DNA of 64,000 nt, from assembly GCF_024721975.1 (NCBI RefSeq), contig NZ_JANQBB010000002.1, forward strand, positions 868,001-932,000, written 5' to 3'. The notes under the pieces are model-generated. The model was not told where the DNA came from, did not search any database, and saw only the letters and a program-made list of their open reading frames with translations. This DNA is from Paenibacillus endoradicis. Its GTDB lineage: Bacteria; Bacillota; Bacilli; Paenibacillales; Paenibacillaceae. This document shows positions 17,384-26,534 of the stretch, in pieces. Position 1 is the stretch's first letter; every line of letters begins with the position of its first letter. A program made the position numbers and the translations under genes.

Positions 17384-18258
17384 TTCCATTCCTCCGCAAT
17401 ATGTAATATGACAGGAATGAAACATAGCAATGAATACGATATATATATCATCACGCTACTTGATGTCATCTCACTCCATTTGATCGATGGGAAATAACGA
17501 ATACTATTCTCTCCTGTCGCTGCTCCGAATATCACTATTACGATAAGCAAGAGCATGGAGATAAATACTTTCTGATCTCTTCGATCAAAACGATATATCG
17601 AAAAGCTAGTTCGATTGGGTAAGCCATATCCGCGCGACTTCATAGAATCAGCCGTTTCAATCGCATTTTCTAATGCCCATGTCGTCATAATTGATAGTAT
17701 TGTTAATCCATTTCTTGCCCTTTGCAGCAAATTACCTTGCGAAATATCTCTACCTATACATTTTTGAGCATTAGAAATTATTTTAATCTGATCACGATAA
17801 CGTGGAACAAACCTTAAAGACATCGATAAAATCAGTGACCATGCCGGAATAATTTTTCCAAATAAATAGATGAATTTATCCGAGCTCATCACTGCGTTGT
17901 AACAAGAGAACCAGATTATTACGGTTATGAACATACATGCCATAGCGATTCCATATAGAATTGACTCCAAAGTGATAGGATTTCCATTGTTAAGATAGAA
18001 TAAGATTGTTACACCTTGATGGTTAAATGTTGGATTAAGTATCGCCATCACTACCATAAGGGGTAACATATATGCACAATTAAATAGGACGGCCCTTTTA
18101 CCATTCAGTAAGATGGAATATACAAACGCACATACAAGTGAAATCGCTTGAAATACGGGATGCATGAAGATCATACTGAATAACAATACCGCTACAAAGT
18201 AGGTGAAGTTAATAATGGGATGATAGGTTGAGAAAGTACTATATTTCATGACCTGCAT
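17356..18258 (-). CDS. ECF transporter transmembrane component EcfT
   Basis: A 300-residue membrane protein of about six helices, the scaffold that links the ATPases to the S component. In the cytoplasmic coupling region it has SMKSRGYGLPNRTSF, which contains the Arg-Gly core of the conserved EcfT motif (commonly A-R-G) that docks into the ATPases, and SLRFVPRYRDQIKII earlier. It is the first gene of the operon. Its promoter-proximal leader carries a cobalamin riboswitch and an intrinsic terminator 41 bases before the start. AGGAG lies five bases before the ATG at 18258; a second ATG at 18249 is possible. Confidence 0.85.
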   Translation of the reverse strand: MQVMKYSTFSTYHPIINFTYFVAVLLFSMIFMHPVFQAISLVCAFVYSILLNGKRAVLFNCAYMLPLMVVMAILNPTFNHQGVTILFYLNNGNPITLESILYGIAMACMFITVIIWFSCYNAVMSSDKFIYLFGKIIPAWSLILSMSLRFVPRYRDQIKIISNAQKCIGRDISQGNLLQRARNGLTILSIMTTWALENAIETADSMKSRGYGLPNRTSFSIYRFDRRDQKVFISMLLLIVIVIFGAATGENSIRYFPSIKWSEMTSSSVMIYISYSLLCFIPVILHIAEEWKWNYIESRN

Positions 18259-18298
18259 ATCCTCTCCTATTGATGAAATGAACTATATACACAATAAA

Positions 18299-18328
18299 AA
18301 ATCTCTTAACGGAAACGTTAAGAGATTT
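18299..18328 (-). terminator. Riboswitch expression-platform terminator
   Basis: AAATCTCTTAACG and CGTTAAGAGATTT form a perfect 13-bp stem on a GAAA tetraloop, followed on the minus strand by TTTTTATTG. It lies between the cobalamin aptamer and the EcfT start, so ligand binding probably stops transcription here. Confidence 0.85.
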
Positions 18329-18384
18329 ATTTATGCAGAATGCAAATAATCGCATTCAAGAATAAACACCCTCCTATCCTTCGT

Positions 18385-18575
18385 AGAAAATTCGGTGAAA
18401 GCAATCAGGCAGGTATTCTGGCTTAAGTATTAACATCTATACAACCTTCCCAGTTCCCCAGTGGTATATCGTATAGACTACTCTTTTACAGCGGCGGGAC
18501 CGCGTGGGAATTACACCCACTTCCCTTTTAACCAATCGATAGTTCAACTTGTCTATCATCCATTGGCACCTGAAG
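18385..18575 (-). ncRNA. Cobalamin (AdoCbl-type) riboswitch
   Basis: Read on the minus strand, the order of conserved boxes is GGTGCC (near 18570), AAGGGAAGTGGGTGTAATTC, then CACGCGGTCCCGCCGCTGTA, a GGGGAACTGGGAAGG segment and the B12 box AAGCCAGAATACCTGCCTG (18403-18425). This is the classical cobalamin riboswitch. It controls the T-AA-S importer through the terminator at 18299. It occupies most of the 417-base gap 18259-18675. Confidence 0.93.
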
Positions 18576-18660
18576 CTAGCTATGTAATTGTATACTCATC
18601 TCATATCATTATAATGTATTTCACTTACTATAAGAGATTAATTATTCAACAAAAAAAAGA

Positions 18661-18688
18661 CGCATAGGATAATAGCTATCCTGATGCG
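18661..18688 (-). terminator. Terminator overlapping a stop codon
   Basis: CGCATCAGGATA pairs with TATCCTATGCG (one bulge) and is followed by T8 on the minus strand. The TAG stop of the gene at 18676-19149 is within the hairpin. Confidence 0.8.
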
Positions 18689-19149
18689 ACTTCCTTATGA
18701 CTTTCCAGAAAATTTTCGATCTCCGTATAAACTTCTATAGGAATCGTGTACAGATACTCTTTACCGTTATAATCTATCTTACCGTAACCTTCAACATCAT
18801 CTTTACATAACAACTCGACTTGATACTTATTGATCTGTACATAATACGTTGGTACACACATGAAGTTAGCTTCCGATTCTTTATTATAATTAATATCAGA
18901 CTTGGAATCCCATGTTTGAGCTTTTAACATATTAAGAAATTGTTCAATTTCAAAGTTATCTGTTATCGATTCCCTGTTATTCGTTCCTTCTACTGTGCTG
19001 AACTCAATAGTAGTTGGAGCGTAACTAACCATATCACTTAATACAAGCGTAGGTCTGTTCATAAAGAAGATAAGCATAAAAATCCCAAACACTATAAATG
19101 TGAATACTAATACTAATGTTAAGATAAGTTTATTCTTACTTAATTTCAT
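18676..19149 (-). CDS. Hypothetical membrane-anchored protein
   Basis: A 157-residue protein with a short basic N terminus, one membrane helix (about 9-30, LTLVLVFTFIVFGIFMLIFF) and an extracytoplasmic domain. The rest alternates strands and acidic loops. NYNGKEYLYTIP-like repeats and two cysteines (C at FMCVP and ELLCK) could form a disulfide outside the cell. No known domain is recognised. It has its own terminator, and a long region with a degraded gene lies upstream. The start ATG at 19149 has AGGAAGG ten or so bases before it. It could be a small sensor or an immunity protein, but the sequence does not decide. Confidence 0.55.
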   Translation of the reverse strand: MKLSKNKLILTLVLVFTFIVFGIFMLIFFMNRPTLVLSDMVSYAPTTIEFSTVEGTNNRESITDNFEIEQFLNMLKAQTWDSKSDINYNKESEANFMCVPTYYVQINKYQVELLCKDDVEGYGKIDYNGKEYLYTIPIEVYTEIENFLESHKEVASG

Positions 19150-19360
19150 TGTAATGGTACCTTCCTTAATCAGCTATGTATTTACCTTGTTGTTGTAATG
19201 CGACAATAAGACATTATAGCTATTGTAACACTATTGTCCTCACAGTCCCAATTTAGCGCTTATTGTCAACAAATCTCCATAGTTTTAGTCGTTAATGACA
19301 TCAGCCCATTTTTCATTTTATTGATACACTTCCATCTGGACCTATTCATCTATATTGTCA

Positions 19361-19505
19361 TTATATGCTTTTTAGTATTTTAGCTGGATTACCCGCGACG
19401 ATTGTATTAGCTGAAACAATGTTGAACAAGACGATTTGCACGAATACTTTTGATCCTTAACTCCTCCGTACCACGTTCATAAAATATTTTCTGTTTCTTA
19501 TCCAT
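19361..19505 (-). pseudogene. Remnant of a hexapeptide-repeat O-acetyltransferase (Maa-like)
   Basis: An intact start at 19505 with AGGGG upstream reads MDKKQKIFYERGTEELR and then IKSIRANRLVQ, like the N terminus of maltose/galactoside acetyltransferases, before a stop. In another frame the C-terminal signature ANTIVAGNPAKILKS ends at 19361. The left-handed helix repeats between are gone, so the gene has lost about 130 codons by an internal deletion that also shifts frame. The rest of the 403-base gap 19150-19552 shows nothing else recognisable. Confidence 0.65.
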
Positions 19506-19552
19506 TTCTTTGCCCCTATCTTAAAAGCTAAATCTAGCTAATCTATACATAG

Positions 19553-19912
19553 CTAATGTACAAATACTTTAGCATCTACATAACCCATGAATGACACATA
19601 TGCGACCGTTGTTCGGTTAGGGTTATTTTCATCAATTGGACGAGGACCTCCACAATTATATTCCACGATTACTTCACTTCCGAAAGGAACTTTGTTCACT
19701 TCCTTCGTGCCACAATCGGTACATCCTATCCCACATCCATCCAATACATTAGCAGTTAACTTCTCAATCTTGTTGACGACCAACTTTTGCGAAATGGATG
19801 GGGTTAGCCACGGACTCCATAAAGCCAATAGTACACATATAATAATACCGAGTACGATAGTAATCGTCCACACTTGCAATCGTTGCTCCATATCAATCAA
19901 CTCCATTGACAT
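19553..19912 (-). CDS. Hypothetical membrane-anchored protein with Cys cluster
   Basis: A 119-residue protein with one membrane helix (about 15-35) and a short outside domain containing CGIGCTDCG (about 59-67) followed by EYNCGGPRP. Four closely spaced cysteines suggest disulfides or a metal site. I do not recognise the family. It is directly upstream (40 bases) of the VanX-like lipoprotein gene on the same strand and could share its transcript. Internal ATGs at residues 3 and 8 are alternative starts. Codon use looks like the neighbours. Confidence 0.45.
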   Translation of the reverse strand: MSMELIDMEQRLQVWTITIVLGIIICVLLALWSPWLTPSISQKLVVNKIEKLTANVLDGCGIGCTDCGTKEVNKVPFGSEVIVEYNCGGPRPIDENNPNRTTVAYVSFMGYVDAKVFVH

Positions 19913-19952
19913 TATAACCTACTGAACTTACTGAATATCGAAATCAATCTTT

Positions 19953-20951
19953 TTACTGAATATCAAAATCATAATATGTGCTTGGATAAGGTTCATTCTT
20001 CAATACATAATGCCACCATTCTTTACTATATGGCTTGAATCCATACTTCACCATAACGTCTTGCAACAATTGGCGATTGCTAGCCTGTTCATCAGTAATT
20101 AGCTTAGTCGAGAAATGTGAAATTTCATCAAGCAGATCATAAGGACTACCCATATCTACTTCCTGTTTAGTATCCTTATGTATTAGCGTTAAATCTACCG
20201 TACTGCCTCTTGAATGACCTGACTTACTAGATAAGTAGCCTGATTTGAACAACGTTGCCTTGTCGATATTAGGGTAAAAGTCTTCCTTCATATCAATATC
20301 ATCTGTATCTTTGGACCATGCTAGAAATTGCTGTACTGCTTTCGCTGGGCGATACGTATCGTAGATGAGAAGTTGATATCCCATCTCCTCAAGTTCATTA
20401 CTGACTTTCAATAGAGCATCAGCCATCACCCTTGTGCCAATCGCTAACGGCGCTAAGTAACCATCGATCTGTGCGCCTACAAAATTGTAATCACTATAAT
20501 AGCGCATCTCAAATTGAGCAGTAGGTATCACTTCATCTAAGTAGACAAAACCTTTCGGTAAGTTTCCTTGCTTAACAATGACTTCACTGGAAATTTCTTC
20601 TCCGGTTGCACTGTCTTCCTCTACTTTTTCACCTTCAGAGTTTTCTTTATTAGAGCTTTCATTATCGGTTGTTTCCTTTAATTCTGGATCATGCTTATAA
20701 TCCAGCTGATCGTCCTGTTCTACCTCTTCTAGACCAGTTGATACGTCCTCAGTAGATTGTTCGTCCAGTTGCGGAAGTATATTTTCGTTAGTCTCTTTAT
20801 TATTACCGTCTTCTGTAACTATCGCCGTTGGCTCTGTTGATGTTAATAAATCTTCTTGCTCAGTATTTGTTGAGCAAGAAACAACAATAATACTCAAACT
20901 TATAACAACTAATATATTTGCATAGTAGATTGTACTGGCTCTTTTCATCAT
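19953..20951 (-). CDS. VanX/DdpX-like D-Ala-D-Ala dipeptidase lipoprotein (peptidase M15D)
   Basis: A 332-residue secreted lipoprotein. It has a lipobox (IIVVSCS, Cys about 26), then a strongly acidic, Ser/Thr/Glu-rich linker (about 28-130), then the M15D catalytic domain. Zinc ligands are visible in SGHSRGSTVDLTL (SxHxxGxxxD) and EWWHYVL (catalytic Glu and last His). Typical strands FVYLDEVIPTAQFEMRYY and LLIYDTYRPAKAVQQF precede them. VanX-type enzymes split D-Ala-D-Ala; surface-bound versions are thought to recycle wall peptides. The start may be either of two ATGs (20951 or 20948). Vancomycin resistance is not implied, since no VanA or VanH is near. Confidence 0.82.
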   Translation of the reverse strand: MMKRASTIYYANILVVISLSIIVVSCSTNTEQEDLLTSTEPTAIVTEDGNNKETNENILPQLDEQSTEDVSTGLEEVEQDDQLDYKHDPELKETTDNESSNKENSEGEKVEEDSATGEEISSEVIVKQGNLPKGFVYLDEVIPTAQFEMRYYSDYNFVGAQIDGYLAPLAIGTRVMADALLKVSNELEEMGYQLLIYDTYRPAKAVQQFLAWSKDTDDIDMKEDFYPNIDKATLFKSGYLSSKSGHSRGSTVDLTLIHKDTKQEVDMGSPYDLLDEISHFSTKLITDEQASNRQLLQDVMVKYGFKPYSKEWWHYVLKNEPYPSTYYDFDIQ

Positions 20952-21043
20952 AGTTCCTTTTCTGTAGTGCTGTATTATAGTAAGTATTGTAGTTTCTTCT
21001 TCATCAATAAATTCTTGTTACTATCTTATCGTATCATTATCCA

Positions 21044-22048
21044 TTATTTTGATAAATTCCAATTCCACAGTTCAACTTCTCCAAGCTTTTCACCTTGGAT
21101 AAAAGTTGCACCCTGTAGCTTCAACAACTCTTTCACTGGTCCAGTCACTACTGCGCCATATACTGTAAATCCATTGTCTTTAAGGTATTTATATCTTTCA
21201 GGCAGGTGATCAAATCCAAGTAGTTGTTCATAATAGATCTTGGGCTTAGTAAGTAACTTCTCCATATTGGCTAACATCGCTTGCTCACTAGAGGCTAATG
21301 ATTCAGTTGATAAAACATATGTCCTAGAGCTCGTTCTAAAATCATCACTTACTGTCCTAAAACCAGTTAATCCAATAATATTACTCAAGCTTAAATCTCT
21401 TCCGCCAGAACTATAGCCTCTAGGTTTATATTCTACGAACTCTCCTGTATATAATGGCATCCATAATATATCTACATCATATTCCTCTAACAGACGAATT
21501 AGCTGATCTGGCTCCATAAAACTCGTACTAGAGAATGTTAGTTCTCCAACAGTCCCCTCTGGTAACATCTCTAATCTCTCCCACACCTCCGGATCCTTAT
21601 TAGCCGTTAACTTCCCATTATTACGTGGATCTTCCGGCAAATAAAAATTCCATTCACTCAATCCTCTTTGATTCGGTATAGCATACTTGATATTAGAAAA
21701 TAAACTAAAAAGGCGCTTTGTTACAGTAGCTTCCCCAATGACAATATCTTCATGACCAACACGTTTCAATAAAGCATATGTAAACGTTTGGGTACCAAAC
21801 ATCGATAATTTTTCATCAGTTATTATTTCTGAGCCTTTTACATTCGGCACTTGCCATTCAACTGCAAGCTGAGAGTAAAATTGATTCTCCTTCGAGAAAT
21901 TAAATTGATATACTATAATACTAATTACGATCATCCACACGCAATAAATGAAAAATACAATCATTAGCACTCTTACTATTTTCAGTGTTAATGTTAACCT
22001 AGAATTAAATAATATCTTTTTCTCAAGTTTATTATTCCACTCTGTCAT
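21044..22048 (-). CDS. Anti-sigma factor with Sigma_reg_N/C-type domains
   Basis: A 334-residue membrane protein: a short cytoplasmic part, one helix (about 25-50) and a large extracytoplasmic region containing an LPEDPRNNGKLT segment and a C-terminal domain of about 150 residues (VDILWMPLYTGEFVEYKPRGYS). This layout matches the sigma-factor regulator proteins found with ECF sigma factors in Bacillus and Paenibacillus. The gene starts 17 bases inside the sigma factor gene, the usual coupling of a sigma factor and its anti-sigma. It would hold the sigma factor at the membrane until an envelope signal arrives. The signal is unknown. Confidence 0.78.
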   Translation of the reverse strand: MTEWNNKLEKKILFNSRLTLTLKIVRVLMIVFFIYCVWMIVISIIVYQFNFSKENQFYSQLAVEWQVPNVKGSEIITDEKLSMFGTQTFTYALLKRVGHEDIVIGEATVTKRLFSLFSNIKYAIPNQRGLSEWNFYLPEDPRNNGKLTANKDPEVWERLEMLPEGTVGELTFSSTSFMEPDQLIRLLEEYDVDILWMPLYTGEFVEYKPRGYSSGGRDLSLSNIIGLTGFRTVSDDFRTSSRTYVLSTESLASSEQAMLANMEKLLTKPKIYYEQLLGFDHLPERYKYLKDNGFTVYGAVVTGPVKELLKLQGATFIQGEKLGEVELWNWNLSK

Positions 22049-22565
22049 AATCCCACCCTTTCTGCACCGCTAATTGACCTAATCTCTTTCTCGCTCTATG
22101 TAATGTTATTTTAACTTGATCTTCTGTCATCTGCAGAGCATCCATAATTTCTGCATAACTAAATTGCTCATATTCTCTGAGATATATGATGGAACGATAA
22201 TTTTCAGGTAAGTATTGCAATAAATCTTCAATCTGCTGGGCTAATTCCTTCTCTAATAAACTCTCTTCTGGTAATCCATACGGGCTGATTGAATTTTCTT
22301 TCTTTATAAATGAAGAAAGAATAGGAATTTTTTTAAATCGTTGTTGTTTGCGCCATTCATCAAGATATACATTCCGCGCCACTTTAAATAGCCATGCTCT
22401 TGCTTCTTCATCCCTGTATGTATGAATATGTATCGTTGCCCTAACGAATGTTTCCTGTGTTAAATCCTCTGCCAAACTCGCTGAACCACATAATTTATAC
22501 AAATAAAAATAGAGGGATTTGACATAACGCCTATACAATTCATCCAAAGCATATCGTTTGTTCAT
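22032..22565 (-). CDS. ECF-type RNA polymerase sigma factor
   Basis: A 177-residue sigma-70 family protein. Region 2 is visible as AEDLTQETFVRATIHIHTYR and ARAWLFKVARNVYLDEWRKQ (-10 recognition). Region 4 is LPENYRSIIYLREYEQFSYAEIMDALQMTEDQVKITLHRARKRL (split here over residues 120-163), which reads the -35 box. A Ser/Pro-rich linker joins them. It is followed by its anti-sigma gene with a 17-base overlap. Sequence and length are like SigM/SigX/YlaC-type envelope stress sigma factors. Its regulon is unknown; the adjacent VanX-like lipoprotein gene downstream is a candidate target. Confidence 0.9.
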   Translation of the reverse strand: MNKRYALDELYRRYVKSLYFYLYKLCGSASLAEDLTQETFVRATIHIHTYRDEEARAWLFKVARNVYLDEWRKQQRFKKIPILSSFIKKENSISPYGLPEESLLEKELAQQIEDLLQYLPENYRSIIYLREYEQFSYAEIMDALQMTEDQVKITLHRARKRLGQLAVQKGWDYDRVE

Positions 22566-22644
22566 AGTGCCCCCTTTTCTTCACTATAGCTTAACACGAT
22601 TAACTTCTAATAATGTTACAGTCATTCCAAAAAATAACTAAAAA

Positions 22645-22686
22645 TAATTAGCCCCATGAAACAATTAAGTTTCATGGGGCTAATTA
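22645..22686. terminator. Bidirectional terminator below opuA
   Basis: TAATTAGCCCCATGAAAC pairs perfectly with GTTTCATGGGGCTAATTA (18 bp, 6-base loop). A and T runs flank it on both sides. It closes the opuA operon. Confidence 0.85.
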
Positions 22687-22718
22687 TTTTAAAACTATAT
22701 GTGATTAGATATAGCTAA

Positions 22719-23597
22719 TTACTTAGCAAGCCATTCATTAACACGTGCTTCATTGGCTTCTACCCATTGTTTTGCTGCTTCTTCTGGCGTTGCACCATCA
22801 ATAACTGCTACCATAACCTCTGCCATTTCTTCTGGTGTCCAGTGGAAATTGTTAAGCAGTTGATAAGCTTCTGGCTTATCAGTTTCTAAGTTTTGACGAG
22901 TAAGTGTATGAATATCTTCTTGAGCACCGAATACTCCTTTTGGATCTTCAAGGAATTTTAAATCCATTTTTGCAAACATCCAGTGAGGTGTCCAGCTGGT
23001 TACGACAATTGGTTTTTCTGCAGCATAGGCATTTTGTAACTCTTTAGCCATTGCAGCTGAAGAGCTTGCAAGCAGCGTCCAATCTTTGCGCAAACCATAT
23101 TCATCAAGTGCCTTTTCAGAAGCCATCATAAGACCAGCACCAGGTTCAATCCCAATAATTTGATGATCGACTAATTCGCCTATTTCATTGTTCGTTAGAT
23201 CTTCAATGCTAGTTACATTCTCCATATAAGTAGGAACTGCTAATCCAAGCGTTGCCCCTTCTAAATTCGATCCAAGATCAACAAGTTTGTCTCCATAACG
23301 CTCCATGTAATCGGCATGTGTAATTGGCTGCCATGCTGAAAGCGTCGCATCCGCACTACCTTCAGAAACTGCTGCAAACATCGGTCCTGCGTCTAACTGA
23401 AGCATTTCTACTTTATAGCCAAGTTTCTGTTCCAATACTTCCTTCATAACGTACGTACTTGCGATTTCAGAATCCCAAGCAACATAAGCCAATTTAATTT
23501 TCTTATTATCTCCAGTTTGAGCCCCATTATTACTACAACCTACAAGTAAAGCTAAAATCATTGTTGCTGTAACTATCCATTTTAAATTCTTTTTCAT
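22719..23597 (-). CDS. opuAC: Glycine betaine ABC transporter substrate-binding lipoprotein
   Basis: A 292-residue lipoprotein (lipobox LALLVGCS, Cys about 21) of the OpuAC/ProX class. It binds glycine betaine outside the membrane. Visible family features are AYVAWDSEIASTYVMKEVLE at the start of the mature domain, SADATLSAWQPITHADY with the aromatic box residues, and VVTSWTPHWMFAKMDLKFLEDP. It is the last gene of AA-AB-AC, beginning 29 bases after the permease stop. The operon is divergent from a GbsR-like regulator. Osmoprotectant uptake is well supported; whether proline betaine or choline is also carried cannot be read from sequence. Confidence 0.9.
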   Translation of the reverse strand: MKKNLKWIVTATMILALLVGCSNNGAQTGDNKKIKLAYVAWDSEIASTYVMKEVLEQKLGYKVEMLQLDAGPMFAAVSEGSADATLSAWQPITHADYMERYGDKLVDLGSNLEGATLGLAVPTYMENVTSIEDLTNNEIGELVDHQIIGIEPGAGLMMASEKALDEYGLRKDWTLLASSSAAMAKELQNAYAAEKPIVVTSWTPHWMFAKMDLKFLEDPKGVFGAQEDIHTLTRQNLETDKPEAYQLLNNFHWTPEEMAEVMVAVIDGATPEEAAKQWVEANEARVNEWLAK

Positions 23598-23626
23598 TAT
23601 GTTCTCCTTCTGTATTCAGATTTTAA

Positions 23627-24460
23627 TTAATTAGTTTTTTTCTTAATTAGATTTTGCGTCACGCGATCTAACAAAATAGCTAGAATAACGATAACGAGTC
23701 CACCTTCAAATCCTACCCCTGTCTTCGTTTGCGTAACTGCAGCAAATACGACTGTTCCAATACCTTGCGCTCCAATCATCGATGCAATAACGACCATTGA
23801 AAGTGACAACATGATTGTCTGATTAATCCCTGCCATAATAGTGGGAAGTGCCATAGGCAATTGCAGCTTGAACAATTTTTGAACGGAGGTAGAACCGAAT
23901 GCATCTGCCGCTTCAACGAGTTCTTCTGGCACTTGTTTAATACCCAGTATGGTTAAGCGAATAGTCGGTGGAATCGCGAAAATAATAGATGAAATAACAC
24001 CTGGAACAACGCCTACTGAGAAGAATGTAATCGCAGGCAGTAGATAAACAAATGCTGGCATCGTCTGCATGAAATCAAGTAATGGCGTAATTATTTTTCG
24101 TACTGTCTTATAATTTGCACTTAAGATACCAATCGGTACACCAAGCAAGATTGAAATCAATGCCGCGGTAAGTACAAGTGCTAAAGTTTGCATCGCAGGA
24201 TCCCAATAACCTAGATTGACTATAAATAGTAATCCGATTAGCGAAAAAACGCCGAGCCTCCATTTAGCAAGCCACCACACCAGTGCAGTAATTATGACAA
24301 TAATAATAATCGCGGGTGGTTCCCGTAAGATTACTTCAAGAAAACTAACAACTCCACCAATGACGGTTTTGACAAAGTCAAAGAAAAAACCGAAATGCAG
24401 TTGTAACCAAGATTCTAATGTTTCTATCCAATCGCCTACTGGGATTTTTGGAATGTTCAT
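23627..24460 (-). CDS. opuAB: Glycine betaine ABC transporter permease
   Basis: A 277-residue permease with about seven helices. It contains the binding-protein-dependent transport signature with EELVEAADAFGSTSVQKLFKLQLP (EAA loop, split over about 180-203) that contacts the ATPase, and the conserved FMQTMPAFVYLLPAITFF helix of the OpuAB/ProW group. It forms the channel of the betaine importer. Its ATG overlaps the stop of opuAA by four bases (ATGA), so translation is coupled. The N-terminal 60 residues form an amphipathic start and first helix, as in OpuAB. Confidence 0.92.
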   Translation of the reverse strand: MNIPKIPVGDWIETLESWLQLHFGFFFDFVKTVIGGVVSFLEVILREPPAIIIIVIITALVWWLAKWRLGVFSLIGLLFIVNLGYWDPAMQTLALVLTAALISILLGVPIGILSANYKTVRKIITPLLDFMQTMPAFVYLLPAITFFSVGVVPGVISSIIFAIPPTIRLTILGIKQVPEELVEAADAFGSTSVQKLFKLQLPMALPTIMAGINQTIMLSLSMVVIASMIGAQGIGTVVFAAVTQTKTGVGFEGGLVIVILAILLDRVTQNLIKKKTN

Positions 24461-25656
24461 TGTTGTTCACCAGCCTCTGGAATCATACTACCTGCAAGTG
24501 CAGCTAGAACAGCTCCCTTTATTAATATCCCTTTCAGCCTGCCATCATCTGTTACGACAGCTACAGGTAACCTCGTTCCACCCATAAGTTCAAACAAATC
24601 GTTCAATAACGTATCTGGACTAACCTTAGGAATGTCATGTTGAACAATAGACTCAAGTGAGTGACCTTCTCTTAATGCTTGAATGGAATCCTCTGCAGAA
24701 ATAACACCGATTAACTTCATCCCTTTATCAACAATGTAAAGGTTAGAAACTCCCCGATCTCTCATTGTTTGAAGTGCTACACGAGGTCCACGGTCGATAC
24801 TCAATGTCTCTGGCTTACGCATAATATGTGCTGCTGTAAGCACTTTGGATAAATCAACATCTTCAACAAATCGCTCTACATATTCGTTAGCTGGATTCAT
24901 AAGAATTTCATCGGGTGATCCAATTTGTACGATTTGCCCATCTTTCATTAGTGCAATCTGATCCCCAATTCGCAAAGCTTCATCAAGATCATGTGTAATA
25001 AATATGATCGTTTTTTTCATTTTCAATTGAAGCTCTAACAATTCATCTTGCATATCTTTACGAATAAGCGGGTCAAGCGCACTAAAAGCTTCATCCATAA
25101 GTAATATTTCAGGATCGTTAGCCAGGCCGCGAGCTAACCCTACACGTTGCTGCATACCTCCAGATAAGGAGTGCGGATAACTGTTTGCCCAACTCTTCAA
25201 TCCTACAAGTTCTAATGTTTTCATCGCCATTTCATGGCGCTCAGCTTTCGCAATCCCTTGAATTTCTAAGCCATACTCTACATTTTGAATAATGGTGCGA
25301 TGTGGAAAAAGTGCGAATTTCTGAAATACCATTCCCATACTTTTACGTCTGAATTGACGCAATTGCTCTGCATTCATCTTCAAAATATCTTTTCCATTAT
25401 AAAGAACCTCGCCTGATGTTGGCTCAATTAGTCTATTCAGAAGTCGAACTAACGTAGATTTTCCGCTACCAGACAAACCCATAATGACAAATATCTGTCC
25501 TTGCTCTATCTCAAAGCTCGCTTGGTTAACCCCGACAGTTAACTTCGTTTCTCGAAAAATCCGGTCTTTACTCCAACCCTCATTCAATAATTTAACGGCC
25601 CGTTTCGTATCAGTACCGAAAATTTTAGTTAATTTGTTCACCTTAATTATTGACAT
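24457..25656 (-). CDS. opuAA: Glycine betaine ABC transporter ATP-binding protein with CBS domains
   Basis: A 399-residue ATPase. Walker A GLSGSGKST, signature LSGGMQQRVGLARGLA and Walker B ILLMDEAFSALDP are present. The C-terminal part (about 280-395) is a tandem CBS module, which in OpuA senses ionic strength or c-di-AMP and gates transport. The N-terminal segment FGTDTKRAVKLLNEGWSKDR is specific to OpuAA. The start at 25656 has GGGGG five bases upstream; the longer frame from 25698 is not needed. It is the first gene of the operon, with a 261-base divergent promoter region shared with the GbsR-like gene. Confidence 0.92.
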   Translation of the reverse strand: MSIIKVNKLTKIFGTDTKRAVKLLNEGWSKDRIFRETKLTVGVNQASFEIEQGQIFVIMGLSGSGKSTLVRLLNRLIEPTSGEVLYNGKDILKMNAEQLRQFRRKSMGMVFQKFALFPHRTIIQNVEYGLEIQGIAKAERHEMAMKTLELVGLKSWANSYPHSLSGGMQQRVGLARGLANDPEILLMDEAFSALDPLIRKDMQDELLELQLKMKKTIIFITHDLDEALRIGDQIALMKDGQIVQIGSPDEILMNPANEYVERFVEDVDLSKVLTAAHIMRKPETLSIDRGPRVALQTMRDRGVSNLYIVDKGMKLIGVISAEDSIQALREGHSLESIVQHDIPKVSPDTLLNDLFELMGGTRLPVAVVTDDGRLKGILIKGAVLAALAGSMIPEAGEQQ

Positions 25657-25917
25657 TGTATCCCCCTTGATGATCTTATCGATCGCCTTTTCTTTCATAA
25701 TTGTATTGGTTGTGCGTATACTTGGTCAAAGCTTGTATAAGCTAATAGCGTACGAACAGTTTTAACTTTACAAACTTTTATTGCCGTATGCTCTGTATTC
25801 CTTACAATTTGGTTATAAAATGGTTCTTTACTTCTCATTGACATAATGCTAAAACTAATTGATAAGAAGATATTCGTTTCTTATATGTTATTTTGGTCCG
25901 CAGGAGGGCAATTTATT

Positions 25918-26475
25918 ATGAAAGATTTAGAACAGCTGTCAGACGAACAACAAGTCCATATCAATAAGATCAGACAGCGTGTCATAGAATCTATAGGGAA
26001 AAATATGGATTTGTATGGTATTACACTTTCTATTGGTCATTTATATGGGAATATGTATTTCAACCGTTCTCCTGTAACATTGGATGAAATGAGCCAGGCT
26101 ATGGGCATGAGCAAGACATCAATTAGTACTGGGATGCGTACACTTACTGATTTAAAGATGATTAATAAAGTATGGGGAAAAGGTTCGCGGAAAGACCTTT
26201 ATGAGGTGGTACCTGATTGGCATCAGAATTTCACTGACTTCTTTTCCATCAAATGGCGTAAAGCGGTTGAAATGAATTCTTCAGTACTTAAAAAAACTTT
26301 AATTGAAATAAAAAATATAAAGCAGCAAGAAGCAGATGATGAGGATTTATGTGCGCTTATTGCGCTCGATGAAGAAAAAATAGTTGATGCATTAAACTAT
26401 TACAATTGGCTACTACGCTTAATTGAATCATTTGAAACAGGAGAGATTTTTAATTTCATTCCTAAATCTGAATAA
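25918..26475 (+). CDS. GbsR/OpuAR-like MarR-family regulator
   Basis: A 185-residue regulator of the GbsR group. It has a winged helix with LDEMSQAMGMSKTSISTGMRTL as recognition region and KVWGKGSRKDLYEVVPDW as wing; a long C-terminal helix pair makes the dimer and effector part. In Bacillus, GbsR represses choline import and betaine synthesis genes. Divergence from opuA here suggests control of glycine betaine import. The start at 25918 has AGGAGG ten bases before it, and the length matches GbsR (about 180 residues). The ATG at 25846 was rejected because no ribosome site precedes it. Confidence 0.82.
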   Translation: MKDLEQLSDEQQVHINKIRQRVIESIGKNMDLYGITLSIGHLYGNMYFNRSPVTLDEMSQAMGMSKTSISTGMRTLTDLKMINKVWGKGSRKDLYEVVPDWHQNFTDFFSIKWRKAVEMNSSVLKKTLIEIKNIKQQEADDEDLCALIALDEEKIVDALNYYNWLLRLIESFETGEIFNFIPKSE

Positions 26476-26534
26476 AAGGTAATCGTATTGTGATCTATGC
26501 TTCATTTGCAACGCAAATAATTGATTTCCTTACC

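Noticed and set aside
19953..20951. Vancomycin resistance gene cluster
   Set aside because: Only a VanX-like dipeptidase is present; there is no ligase or lactate dehydrogenase partner, so a wall-turnover role is more likely.
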